A stretch of 5,961 bases of DNA from Moraxellaceae bacterium UBA2477 (lineage in GTDB: Bacteria > Pseudomonadota > Gammaproteobacteria > Pseudomonadales > Moraxellaceae). Below the pieces are notes generated by a model, which worked only from the letters and a program-made list of their open reading frames with translations, ran no database searches and was not told the origin of the DNA. Of the stretch, positions 1-5,930 are shown in pieces. Positions within the stretch are counted from its first letter, which is position 1; each line of letters starts with the position of its first letter. A program made the translations under genes and the position numbers. The stretch is from the NCBI GenBank assembly GCA_002342025.1, contig DDPD01000044.1, forward strand, positions 1-5,961. The letters run 5' to 3'.

Positions 1-290
1 TCAACATTGGCTACGCGGTGGTCATAGAACCAGTGCATGGCGGTCATGAAGAACAGTGCATGCACCACAATTTCAAAGACCTGATAGCTGCCACCGAGGT
101 TGAGGTTGGTGAGAATATCTTTGCCGTTGAACTGCTCGGTGCGCCCTGCTCGTCGCATGTACAGCCACTCAATGGCGAACGTCGCAAGGAAGATGGGCGA
201 CAGACCAATGAGAATAATCTGTTTCCAATCCACGGGGCCACCAATCCACTGCTCCAATGGCAGCGCAAGGCTGTGCATGAAGGCATCCAT
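1..290 (-). CDS. Sterol desaturase / fatty acid hydroxylase-like membrane protein, N-terminal part (cut by window edge)
   Basis: Only the first 96 codons are present. The gene runs off the left edge with no stop. The ATG at 290 begins one base after the stop of the quinone reductase gene and has a GGAG ribosome binding site at 298-301, seven bases upstream, so the start is well supported. Two hydrophobic segments are visible, about residues 24-44 and 71-89. Between them lies a basic stretch (MRRAGR, 45-50) and then FNGKDILTNLNLG (54-66). A first helix ending in EWLY, a short Arg-rich loop, a D-x-x-x-N-L motif and a second helix resemble the N-terminus of bacterial sterol desaturase-family proteins, which are di-iron membrane hydroxylases or desaturases. 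The diagnostic histidine boxes would lie downstream and outside the window, so the catalytic function is inferred. It could be another multi-pass membrane protein. Confidence 0.6.
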   Translation of the reverse strand, partial: MDAFMHSLALPLEQWIGGPVDWKQIILIGLSPIFLATFAIEWLYMRRAGRTEQFNGKDILTNLNLGGSYQVFEIVVHALFFMTAMHWFYDHRVANV

Positions 291-291
291 C

Positions 292-1008
292 TTAGAACTC
301 CAAAGCGCTGGGTAGGCGCTTCATTTCTCGGTCAAACGCGGCCAGCACGGGCATGCTCATGGGCTTGAGTTGCTGCCAATTGGCCACGTGCTCACGGAAG
401 TTTTGCAGAATGTCACCACGCGCTTCCTGACTCAAATACGGCACGTGATAGCCCACAAACGTAGGCAGCACGGTCATGCCGGTATAGGCCAGCGTGCCTT
501 GCAACACGGGCATTAAAATCTTATCGATATCGCCGTGAATGCCGCCTTCGGCCAGCATGTAGTCGCGACCGCCACAGGTCAACGCGAGCATGGCGTGCTT
601 ACCTTTCAGACCACCTTGATCATAGAAACGACGTCCCCCATAAACTCGGCCAGAGACCAGCACACGGTCGAACCAACCTTTCAGGATGGCCGGCACGGAG
701 AACCAATACAGGGGGAAGCTAAAAATAACGAGGTCCGCGTCTTCGAGCTTTTTCAGCTCCGCCTCAATGTCGGGCGCTAAGGTTTGCGCGTCGGCATTGG
801 TGCGTTGCTCCAGCGCGTAATTTAAGTATTCGACATTGCCACGCGTGCCGAAGTCTGCGGCGCTGGCGACCGGGTTCCAATTCATGGCGTATAGGTCAGA
901 CACCACGACGGTGTGACCGGCAGCGGTGAAATCGGCCACTGCGGCCGATTTCATGGCAGAGGTAAAAGACTGTGCTTCAGGATGGGCATGGACAATCAGA
1001 ACATTCAT
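292..1008 (-). CDS. NAD(P)H dehydrogenase (quinone), NQO1/NQO2-like flavodoxin-fold flavoprotein
   Basis: This encodes 238 residues and likely a soluble FAD- or FMN-binding, dimeric two-electron quinone reductase that takes hydride from NAD(P)H. The N-terminal beta strand and flavin phosphate loop are MNVLIVHAHPEAQSFT (1-16). SDLYAMNWNP (37-46) and the block ADLVIFSFPLYWFSVPAILKG (91-111, with Trp102-Phe103) closely resemble human NQO1, and GWFDRV (111-116) follows. A GG loop and GGIHGD (155-160) keep the His matching NQO1 His161, but the position matching Tyr155 is Leu152. The length is close to NQO2 (about 231 residues) and shorter than NQO1. The ATG at 1006-1008 has AGGTGAG 6 nt upstream. 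It lies 58 bp after fliK and 1 bp before a membrane protein gene on the same strand. Family assignment is firm. The physiological quinone or other acceptor is unknown, and no specific gene name is justified. Confidence 0.9.
   Translation of the reverse strand: MNVLIVHAHPEAQSFTSAMKSAAVADFTAAGHTVVVSDLYAMNWNPVASAADFGTRGNVEYLNYALEQRTNADAQTLAPDIEAELKKLEDADLVIFSFPLYWFSVPAILKGWFDRVLVSGRVYGGRRFYDQGGLKGKHAMLALTCGGRDYMLAEGGIHGDIDKILMPVLQGTLAYTGMTVLPTFVGYHVPYLSQEARGDILQNFREHVANWQQLKPMSMPVLAAFDREMKRLPSALEF
298..301 (-). promoter_or_regulatory. Ribosome binding site of the desaturase-like gene, inside the quinone reductase end
   Basis: GGAG on the minus strand lies within the Leu-Glu codons at the end of the quinone reductase gene and 7 nt before the ATG at 290. 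With a 1-nt gap between the two genes, it indicates coupled translation and fixes the downstream start. Confidence 0.55.
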
Positions 1009-1014
1009 AGCGAA

Positions 1015-1032
1015 CTCACCTAAAAAGATGAG
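1015..1032 (-). promoter_or_regulatory. Small hairpin covering the ribosome binding site of the quinone reductase gene
   Basis: On the minus strand CTCATC (1027-1032) can pair with GGTGAG (1015-1020) across a TTTTTA loop, giving a 6-bp stem with one G-T pair. The right arm contains the presumed Shine-Dalgarno sequence, 6 nt before the ATG. The stem is short and may be fortuitous. It is not a terminator, because no U tract follows the stem. Confidence 0.25.
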
Positions 1033-1035
1033 CAG

Positions 1036-1064
1036 ATAGTCCTTCGCCCAGCGCTAAATGACAA
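1036..1064 (-). promoter_or_regulatory. Weak candidate sigma-70 promoter for the quinone reductase gene
   Basis: TTGTCA at 1059-1064 matches five of six bases of the -35 consensus. A 17-nt spacer leads to GACTAT at 1036-1041, which matches only three of six -10 bases. It begins 3 nt inside the fliK stop-codon region's upstream gap (fliK ends at 1067). The position is sensible for a gene that is not flagellar, but the -10 is poor, so this is a suggestion only. Confidence 0.2.
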
Positions 1065-1066
1065 GC

Positions 1067-2404
1067 TCAGGCGTAATAATCTACACCAGAACTTCCTCTG
1101 CTGAGGGTGGCCTCTCGTGCTTGGGCCGCACGCTCCTGACGCAATTCAAGCGCTTGTCGATGCTCTATGGCATTGGGCTGAGGCGAAGCGCCACCGCCCT
1201 GCTGGCCAGATGAATCTTGTCGCGGCGAGAACCCCGACTGTGATGCAAAGCTGTCGGGGCGTTGGCTCATCAGATTGACTCGCGAATCATCCAATCGCAT
1301 GCCTTGCTGCTCCATCGCAGCGGCAAGGCGCGGCATAGCGGCCGTGATTAAGTCGCTGGTGGTTTGTTGCAAGGTATTGAATTCCACTTTTGCACTTTGC
1401 TCGTTAAGTGAAATGCGCACTTGAATAGGCCCTAAGTCGGAGGGATTCATTTGCAGCGTGGCGGTTTGCGTGCCTTGCTGAGCCAACAGCGCAATGCGCT
1501 GTCCAAAAGCATCGGACCAACTCGGGTCGAGCAAGGCATTCGGGGTTATAGTCACTAGGCTGGGTAAGGAGCTAGTAGTTTGTGGGTTCACCAAGGTTAA
1601 GCCACTGGCTAGACCGATCGACGTTAGTGCAACCTTGGGTAGTTCAGGACTGCCACTCGTAAAGGCCGAATCGCCACTTAAGGCCAGCAATGCATCTCGC
1701 CCCGTGGGGGTGGCCATCTCTTGCTTAGCTTGAGCGTTTAAAAAGCTAGCCGGAAAGCCATTGGCCCATGCTAACTGCGGCGAATTGACTGCCATGGTGT
1801 CGGTGCCTGCGTTGGGAACTAAGCTGGCAGGCACTGCAACTGCCGCATGGGTCAGTGAGAATCCTCGATCACGCGGATCAGTAGATACGTTGGTACTGAC
1901 CAGCACTGCCTGAGCCTGGTCAACGCCTTTTCCTGCTGGTGCTGCACTCGAAGGGGAAATTGAAGACGGTGTATCGACCCGCATTAGGCTGATGGCAGGC
2001 GGCAAGGTGACTAGGCTGGGCGTTGCCGCATCAAGCGTTTGTGTTGGCAGCACTTCCGCAGGCAACTCCTCGCTCGCAACCCCATCGGTATGGGCCACAT
2101 CGTGGTGAGGTAGGCCTTGATTCAAGCCGTGAATGGCACTGGCCAACGCCGTGAGCACGGAAGCATGGGCCAGATCCTCGGACAGCTCGGGGGTTATGGC
2201 CGTCGTTGACAGCTCGGGGGCTGCGATCTGCAAAGTCTCTGGCAACAACGCCATGGTATCTGCCACGGGGGCCGAACCGGGTTGTAAGGCCTGGAACAGT
2301 TGAGCAAAGACGGATCCGGCTGGCGTTGCCTCGGCTGAGCCTATCGTGCTGGCGGCCAGCGGATTAACAAGGGTTTCAGTTTGCGTGTTTAGGCTAGGCA
2401 TCAT
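1067..2404 (-). CDS. fliK: FliK, flagellar hook-length control protein
   Basis: This encodes 445 residues, somewhat longer than the Salmonella protein (about 405). FliK is exported during hook growth, measures hook length and, through its C-terminal domain, makes FlhB switch export from hook to filament substrates. Residues 1 to about 290 are low-complexity, rich in Ala, Ser, Thr, Pro and Leu, as expected for the extended ruler part. The folded Flg_hook domain lies at about 293-380 and carries the family signature LQMNPSDLGPIQVRI (317-331), then the amphipathic VEFNTLQQTTSDLI (340-353) and LAAAMEQQGM (360-369). A Gln/Gly/Ser-rich tail ends in VDYYA. The ATG at 2402-2404 overlaps the fliJ stop (ATGA) and follows a strong AAGGAG (2412-2417) with a 7-nt spacer. 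A second ATG follows immediately, so the start could be one codon later. This appears to be the last gene of the flagellar run. Confidence 0.95.
   Translation of the reverse strand: MMPSLNTQTETLVNPLAASTIGSAEATPAGSVFAQLFQALQPGSAPVADTMALLPETLQIAAPELSTTAITPELSEDLAHASVLTALASAIHGLNQGLPHHDVAHTDGVASEELPAEVLPTQTLDAATPSLVTLPPAISLMRVDTPSSISPSSAAPAGKGVDQAQAVLVSTNVSTDPRDRGFSLTHAAVAVPASLVPNAGTDTMAVNSPQLAWANGFPASFLNAQAKQEMATPTGRDALLALSGDSAFTSGSPELPKVALTSIGLASGLTLVNPQTTSSLPSLVTITPNALLDPSWSDAFGQRIALLAQQGTQTATLQMNPSDLGPIQVRISLNEQSAKVEFNTLQQTTSDLITAAMPRLAAAMEQQGMRLDDSRVNLMSQRPDSFASQSGFSPRQDSSGQQGGGASPQPNAIEHRQALELRQERAAQAREATLSRGSSGVDYYA
2181..2220 (-). repeat. 13-bp direct repeat pair inside fliK
   Basis: The same 13 bases (plus-strand gacagctcggggg) occur at 2181-2193 and 2208-2220, offset by 27 bp, or nine codons. 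They encode the two PELS motifs at FliK residues 63-66 and 72-75. The offset is in frame, consistent with a local duplication in the ruler region. Confidence 0.6.
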
Positions 2405-2883
2405 GATGCTGCTCCTTGCTGCCAGTCGTCTTGCTCAGCTTGTTGCCGCCAAGTAAAACGCTGGCCCGATAATTCATCTGCTTGGCGCTGAGCCTGCTGC
2501 TCGCGCATGGAAAACTCTTCTGACTCATAGCGAGCCGTGAGTTTGCTCATGCTCTGACTATGCCCGCGGGTTTTCAGCCAGGCTAAGCGCGCCGATACGA
2601 CGAGTTGTTGAAAGCGAGCGACTTCCGATTGCTGAGACGCAATAGCCGCCATGAGCTTGTTCATAAAATGGCGACGCGCTTGCAACTGCGCTAAATCGAC
2701 TAGCTGAGACGACACCACGTGCAGGCCACGGGCATATTCCAATTGATAGTCCACGAGCTGGTGCAGCTTATGCTCGGCATCCGCCAGCTGCTGCTGACTG
2801 CGGGCATAGGCTTTCAGCATCACATCTTCGGCACGTTGTGCCACGGCCAGGACAGGCCGCATGCGTTGTGATCGTTTCATCAT
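2401..2883 (-). CDS. fliJ: FliJ, flagellar export stalk/chaperone-escort protein
   Basis: This encodes 160 residues, close to the usual size (about 147). FliJ is a small, highly charged, almost fully helical protein. It sits in the centre of the FliI hexamer like the gamma subunit of F1-ATPase, contacts FlhA and recycles export chaperones. The family pattern is visible: RMRPVLAVAQRAEDVMLKAYA at 7-27, then heptad-like Leu/Gln/Glu repeats through LADAEHKLHQLVDYQLEYA (33-51). A second helix runs at about 75-150, with AWLKTR (101-106) and KLTARYESEE (114-123). There is no signal peptide or membrane segment. The ATG at 2881-2883 overlaps the fliI stop by 4 nt and is preceded by AAGGGAG (2890-2896) at a 6-nt spacing. 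The gene starts ATGATG, so either Met could be used. The sequence is poorly conserved in this family, so its place between fliI and fliK adds weight. Confidence 0.93.
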   Translation of the reverse strand: MMKRSQRMRPVLAVAQRAEDVMLKAYARSQQQLADAEHKLHQLVDYQLEYARGLHVVSSQLVDLAQLQARRHFMNKLMAAIASQQSEVARFQQLVVSARLAWLKTRGHSQSMSKLTARYESEEFSMREQQAQRQADELSGQRFTWRQQAEQDDWQQGAAS

Positions 2884-4250
2884 GCTGTTCTCCCTTCATC
2901 GCCAAAAAGTGCTATCAGCTCTTCTTTAGCCCGTTCGACAGATACCGCGTCATCGGTGTCTTGTTGCAAAAATTGGGTCATTAGTGGCAATAAACGCACG
3001 GCCTCATCCACTCGCGGGTCGCTGCCACGCTGGTAAGCACCAATGGAAATGAGGTCGCGATTTTGTTGATACAACGCCCAAGTTTGACGAAAGCGGCGGA
3101 TCAACAGCTTGTGATCGCGTTCGGTGATGTCGTTCATGGCCCGACTCACCGATTGCTCAATATCAATGGCGGGAAAATGGCCGGACTCGGCCAAGGCGCG
3201 TGACAACACGATGTGGCCATCGAGAATGGCGCGTGCGGAATCCACAATGGGGTCTTGTTGGTCATCGCCCTCGGCAAGCACGGTGTAGAAGGCGGTGATT
3301 GATCCCCCACCTGCTGGGCCGTTACCGGCACGCTCCACTAAGGCCGGCAGTCGGGCAAATACACTGGGCGGATACCCCTTAGTTGCGGGCGGTTCGCCCA
3401 CTGCTAAGGAGATTTCACGCTGGGCCTGAGCAAAACGTGTTAGCGAATCCATAAGCAGAAGCACTTGCTTGCCTTGATCGCGAAAATACTCGGCAATGGC
3501 TGTGGCTACCCACGCCGCTCGAAGGCGCATGAGGGGCGAATGGTCGGCTGGCGTGGCCACAACCACCGCGCGCGCCATGCCCTCGGCACCTAAAATATGA
3601 TCTACAAACTCTTTCACCTCACGGCCACGTTCGCCGATCAGCGCCACCACCACAATGTCAGCTCGGGTAAACCGAGTCATCATGCCTAACAGCACGCTTT
3701 TACCCACGCCGCTGCCCGCAAATAAACCCAAGCGCTGCCCTCGCCCAACGCAGAGCAAGCCATTGAGGGCGCTAAGGCCCACATCCAGCGGCTCGCGGAT
3801 GGGTTGTCGTTGCAAGGGGTTAATGGGCGTGGCGAGTAGCGGCTGATAATGTGTGGTGTTCAGAGGGCCTTTGCCGTCTAGCGGCTGCGAAGAGGCATCA
3901 ATGACACGCCCCAGCAGGCTAGGCCCAACCGGTACATCCACCACGCGATTGATCGGGAGCACGCGGGCATTGGGTTCGATGCCACCAAGTTCACCGGTGG
4001 GCATAAGCTGCAAGCGATCACCGCTAAAGCCCACGACCTCTGTTTCCAGCCAGCCGCCCTGCCGTGTTTCAACCAAACAGCGTGAGCCAATTGCGGCACT
4101 ACAGCCCTCCGCTTCCAGCAACATACCGACGATTCGGCGCAAGCGACCTTCAACTTGAACGGGGGTCTCTTCACTCAAACGATCGCGGCAGGCATGCAAG
4201 TGCGCCGCCCAATCGGGCGCGCTGCGACTGACCGCAGCGTGCAGGCTCAT
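2880..4250 (-). CDS. fliI: FliI, flagellum-specific export ATPase
   Basis: This encodes 456 residues, essentially the length of the E. coli protein (457). FliI is the cytoplasmic hexameric ATPase of the flagellar type III export apparatus and is related to the F1 beta subunit. All catalytic elements are present: Walker A AGSGVGKS (178-185, Lys184); the catalytic-Glu segment GERGREV (206-212, Glu207); Walker B VLLLMDSLTRFAQAQRE (263-279, Asp268); GEPPATKGYPPSVF (285-298); and the ATPase alpha/beta signature PAIDIEQSVS (360-369). The N-terminal beta-barrel region, about 30-110, shows GRLRRIVGMLLEAEG, and the substrate/FliJ-facing C-terminal helical region follows about 375. The ATG at 4248-4250 overlaps the fliH stop by 4 nt, so translation is probably coupled to that of its regulator. 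No unusual substitution was seen in the motifs. Confidence 0.98.
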   Translation of the reverse strand: MSLHAAVSRSAPDWAAHLHACRDRLSEETPVQVEGRLRRIVGMLLEAEGCSAAIGSRCLVETRQGGWLETEVVGFSGDRLQLMPTGELGGIEPNARVLPINRVVDVPVGPSLLGRVIDASSQPLDGKGPLNTTHYQPLLATPINPLQRQPIREPLDVGLSALNGLLCVGRGQRLGLFAGSGVGKSVLLGMMTRFTRADIVVVALIGERGREVKEFVDHILGAEGMARAVVVATPADHSPLMRLRAAWVATAIAEYFRDQGKQVLLLMDSLTRFAQAQREISLAVGEPPATKGYPPSVFARLPALVERAGNGPAGGGSITAFYTVLAEGDDQQDPIVDSARAILDGHIVLSRALAESGHFPAIDIEQSVSRAMNDITERDHKLLIRRFRQTWALYQQNRDLISIGAYQRGSDPRVDEAVRLLPLMTQFLQQDTDDAVSVERAKEELIALFGDEGRTA

Positions 4251-4927
4251 GCGACATCTACCCTAGGGCTGTTATGCCCTTGAATGCGTGTCAGCATGTC
4301 TTGCATGCGCGTTTCGACACGGGCATCTATACGCGAAGCACCGCTATCGACCATGCAGCCGCCGCGGGCAATGCTGGCATCTTCGATCATTTTCCAGGTC
4401 GAGCCTTCGTTCATCTCGAGGTTAGACGAGAGCAAGTGCGCGTCTTCGGGGTGTAAATGGATACGCACATGCCGCGTACCCGCAGGTAAGGCTTTAATGG
4501 CTTGAGAGACCATTTCGTGAATGTCGGCCGGTTGCAACGTCAGCTCGCGATGCAATACCTGCTTAGCAATAACCATGGCCAACAGCACCAACTCTTCTTT
4601 CACTTCGTCATTACATTGCGACAAGGGCGCTGCCATTTGTTCAATCAGCTGCTGCAGACGCTCAGCTTGCAGACGCAACTCGCCCCGCGCCGCCATTCGA
4701 CCTTCGCTCAGGCCTTGCTCCCAGCCAGCCCGTCGGGCTTCATCTCGAGCGTCCGACGACGCTTCGTCAGTTAAATACGCTGAAGACTCCTGGCTTTCGG
4801 GCATACACAGCGGCTCTGTGTGCATGGGCGGCATTTGCCAACGCGCCCAGGCTTTCGCGGTGTTATTCATGGGGGTCGCCTTATTCGACGTAGCACTATT
4901 CGACATTGCATTATTCGACATAGTCAT
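4247..4927 (-). CDS. fliH: FliH, flagellar export ATPase regulator (start uncertain)
   Basis: This encodes 226 residues from the most upstream ATG; E. coli FliH has about 228. FliH dimers bind FliI, hold its ATPase in check and dock it at the C ring and FlhA. The Trp pair W27-x-x-W30 followed by PP (WARWQMPP) matches the N-terminal W7-x-x-W10 docking motif of enterobacterial FliH. G68-x-x-x-G72-x-x-x-G76 is the GxxxG repeat typical of FliH/YscL proteins. A long helical region at about 80-130 leads to the FliI-binding C-terminal domain (about 135-215, with RIHLHPEDAHLL 155-166 and GGCMVDSGASRIDAR 189-203). The first 19 residues are an odd Ser/Asn/Met repeat encoded by a tandem repeat. In-frame ATGs lie at 4925-4927, 4919-4921, 4904-4906 and 4868-4870. 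The last has a TAAGG site 8 nt upstream and would place the Trp pair at 8 and 11, so a 207-residue protein (4247-4870) is a serious alternative. Confidence 0.93.
   Translation of the reverse strand: MTMSNNAMSNSATSNKATPMNNTAKAWARWQMPPMHTEPLCMPESQESSAYLTDEASSDARDEARRAGWEQGLSEGRMAARGELRLQAERLQQLIEQMAAPLSQCNDEVKEELVLLAMVIAKQVLHRELTLQPADIHEMVSQAIKALPAGTRHVRIHLHPEDAHLLSSNLEMNEGSTWKMIEDASIARGGCMVDSGASRIDARVETRMQDMLTRIQGHNSPRVDVA
4879..4883 (-). promoter_or_regulatory. Possible ribosome binding site for a downstream FliH start
   Basis: TAAGG on the minus strand lies 8 nt before the in-frame ATG at 4868-4870. The upstream FliH ATGs have only vague purine-rich sequence before them, such as AGCGAG before the one at 4925-4927. 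This site therefore favours the shorter FliH, though the match is only four bases of the anti-Shine-Dalgarno complement. Confidence 0.35.
4881..4925 (-). repeat. Three-copy 15-bp tandem repeat across the fliG/fliH junction
   Basis: Three successive 15-bp units, 4881-4895, 4896-4910 and 4911-4925, share the core ATTCGAC at 4883, 4898 and 4913 (plus strand). In the FliH frame they encode near-copies of A-(M/T)-S-N-(N/S/K). In the fliG frame the first-transcribed unit supplies the last residues (YVE) and the stop codon. The unit length is a multiple of three, so changes in copy number would leave the FliH frame intact. A weaker relic (plus-strand ttattcat, 4863-4870) may be a fourth copy. Confidence 0.8.
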
Positions 4928-5930
4928 CGCGGCCGCTCGCTAAGGTGATTTGACCGGCTTCTGCCATGCGTCGAGCAATCGCAACCATTTCTTTCTGCGC
5001 GCTTTCCACATCACTCATTTTGACCGGGCCGCGCGTTTCCATATCTTCCCTAAGCATTTCGCCCGCACGCTTAGACATGTTGCGGAAAATCTTTTCTCGC
5101 ATGGGTTCAATGGCACCCTTCAGGGCCATCGCCAACAGGTCGCTAGAGACTTCACGCAGCAGCACCTGCATGCCTTTGTCATCAAGCCCAATGAGGTTAT
5201 CGAAGACAAACATGAGGTCTTGAATCTTGGTGGTCAGGCTGCTGTCGGCTTCGTTAAGGGCCGCAATCACTCGCGCCTCCGTCTCCGATCCAACACAGTT
5301 CATGATGTCGGCCACGGCTTTCGCGCCATCAATCAGTTTGGATTTGAACGAGCCGGACAACGACAGCTTGTTACGTAGAATGTTTTGCAGTTCGACCAAT
5401 GCCGCTTGCGGAATTTTTTCCAGCGTCGCGATGCGCAGCACAATATCTCCCTGCAATTCAGGGGCGAGTCGATCCAAAATCATGGCGGCTTGATCTTTCG
5501 CCATATGCGCCAAGGTGATGGCAATGATCTGGGGGTGTTCGTCGCGCAGCATGTGCACCACCGTGTCGAAATCTAGCCACCGTAAGGAGTCGATCTCCAC
5601 CGGCTGGCTATCGCCCAAGACACGATCGGCCAGCGTTCGGCCCTGTTGCTCGCCGAGGGTGCTGACCAAGACCTGGCGCACATAGTCCGGCACGCCCACA
5701 CCGAGCGGCGTTTGCGCCTGCAAGGCATGTCCAAATTGGGTAATCACCGCCAAGGCTTGGTCGTTGTTGACCTCACGAATCCCTGCCATGGCCATGCCGA
5801 TTTTTTCCACGGCTTCGGAGCCCACATGCTTCAACACATCCGCTGCCCGCTCCTCGCCCAACATCAGCAGGAGCATGGCGGCCTCATGGCTACCGGGTGC
5901 TTGAGCGGTCACGGCAGTTTCAGGCGTCAT
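4911..5930 (-). CDS. fliG: FliG, flagellar motor switch/rotor protein
   Basis: This encodes 339 residues (family about 330-340). FliG sits between the MS ring (FliF) and FliM, and its C-terminal domain meets the stator to make torque. The N-terminal FliF-binding domain begins HEAAMLLLMLGEERAADVL (15-33). The middle domain has the conserved EHPQ (131-134) for FliM contact. The C-terminal domain has the MFVF motif (240-243) and the torque helix region LKGAIEPMREKIFRNMSKRA (270-289). Residues matching the E. coli charged torque set are Lys271, Arg288, Glu295, Asp296 and Arg300; only the first Asp is conservatively changed to Glu. The usual Gly-Gly before the C-terminal region is Asp201-Gly202 here. 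The ATG at 5928-5930 overlaps the fliF end by 11 nt, with GGGTGA at 5937-5942 as a modest ribosome binding site. The 3' end overlaps the longest fliH reading. Confidence 0.97.
   Translation of the reverse strand: MTPETAVTAQAPGSHEAAMLLLMLGEERAADVLKHVGSEAVEKIGMAMAGIREVNNDQALAVITQFGHALQAQTPLGVGVPDYVRQVLVSTLGEQQGRTLADRVLGDSQPVEIDSLRWLDFDTVVHMLRDEHPQIIAITLAHMAKDQAAMILDRLAPELQGDIVLRIATLEKIPQAALVELQNILRNKLSLSGSFKSKLIDGAKAVADIMNCVGSETEARVIAALNEADSSLTTKIQDLMFVFDNLIGLDDKGMQVLLREVSSDLLAMALKGAIEPMREKIFRNMSKRAGEMLREDMETRGPVKMSDVESAQKEMVAIARRMAEAGQITLASGRDDYVE

Noticed and set aside
18..780. Plus-strand open frames opposite the desaturase-like and quinone reductase genes (18-368, 535-780)
   Set aside because: They overlap clear minus-strand genes, lack ribosome binding sites that I can see, and their products resemble nothing known.
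1009..1066. Rho-independent terminator after fliK
   Set aside because: The only stem found here (1015-1032) has its U-rich run in the loop rather than after the stem, so it does not have terminator form.
3878..4174. Second minus-strand frame of 98 residues inside fliI
   Set aside because: It is a shifted frame of the fliI N-terminal region, where the FliI frame is intact and conserved. There is no sign of a frameshift.
4258..4270. Palindrome CCCTAGGG (4261-4268) near the end of fliH as an operator
   Set aside because: It is only 8 bp, lies in coding sequence just before fliI, and is not repeated elsewhere in the window. Chance is the simplest explanation.
4521..5378. Plus-strand open frames of about 140 residues at 4521-4943 and 4950-5378
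   Set aside because: They lie fully opposite fliH and fliG, whose products are recognisable along their whole length. The translations show no family resemblance and are rich in Arg, His and Ser, as expected for antisense shadows of GC-rich codons.
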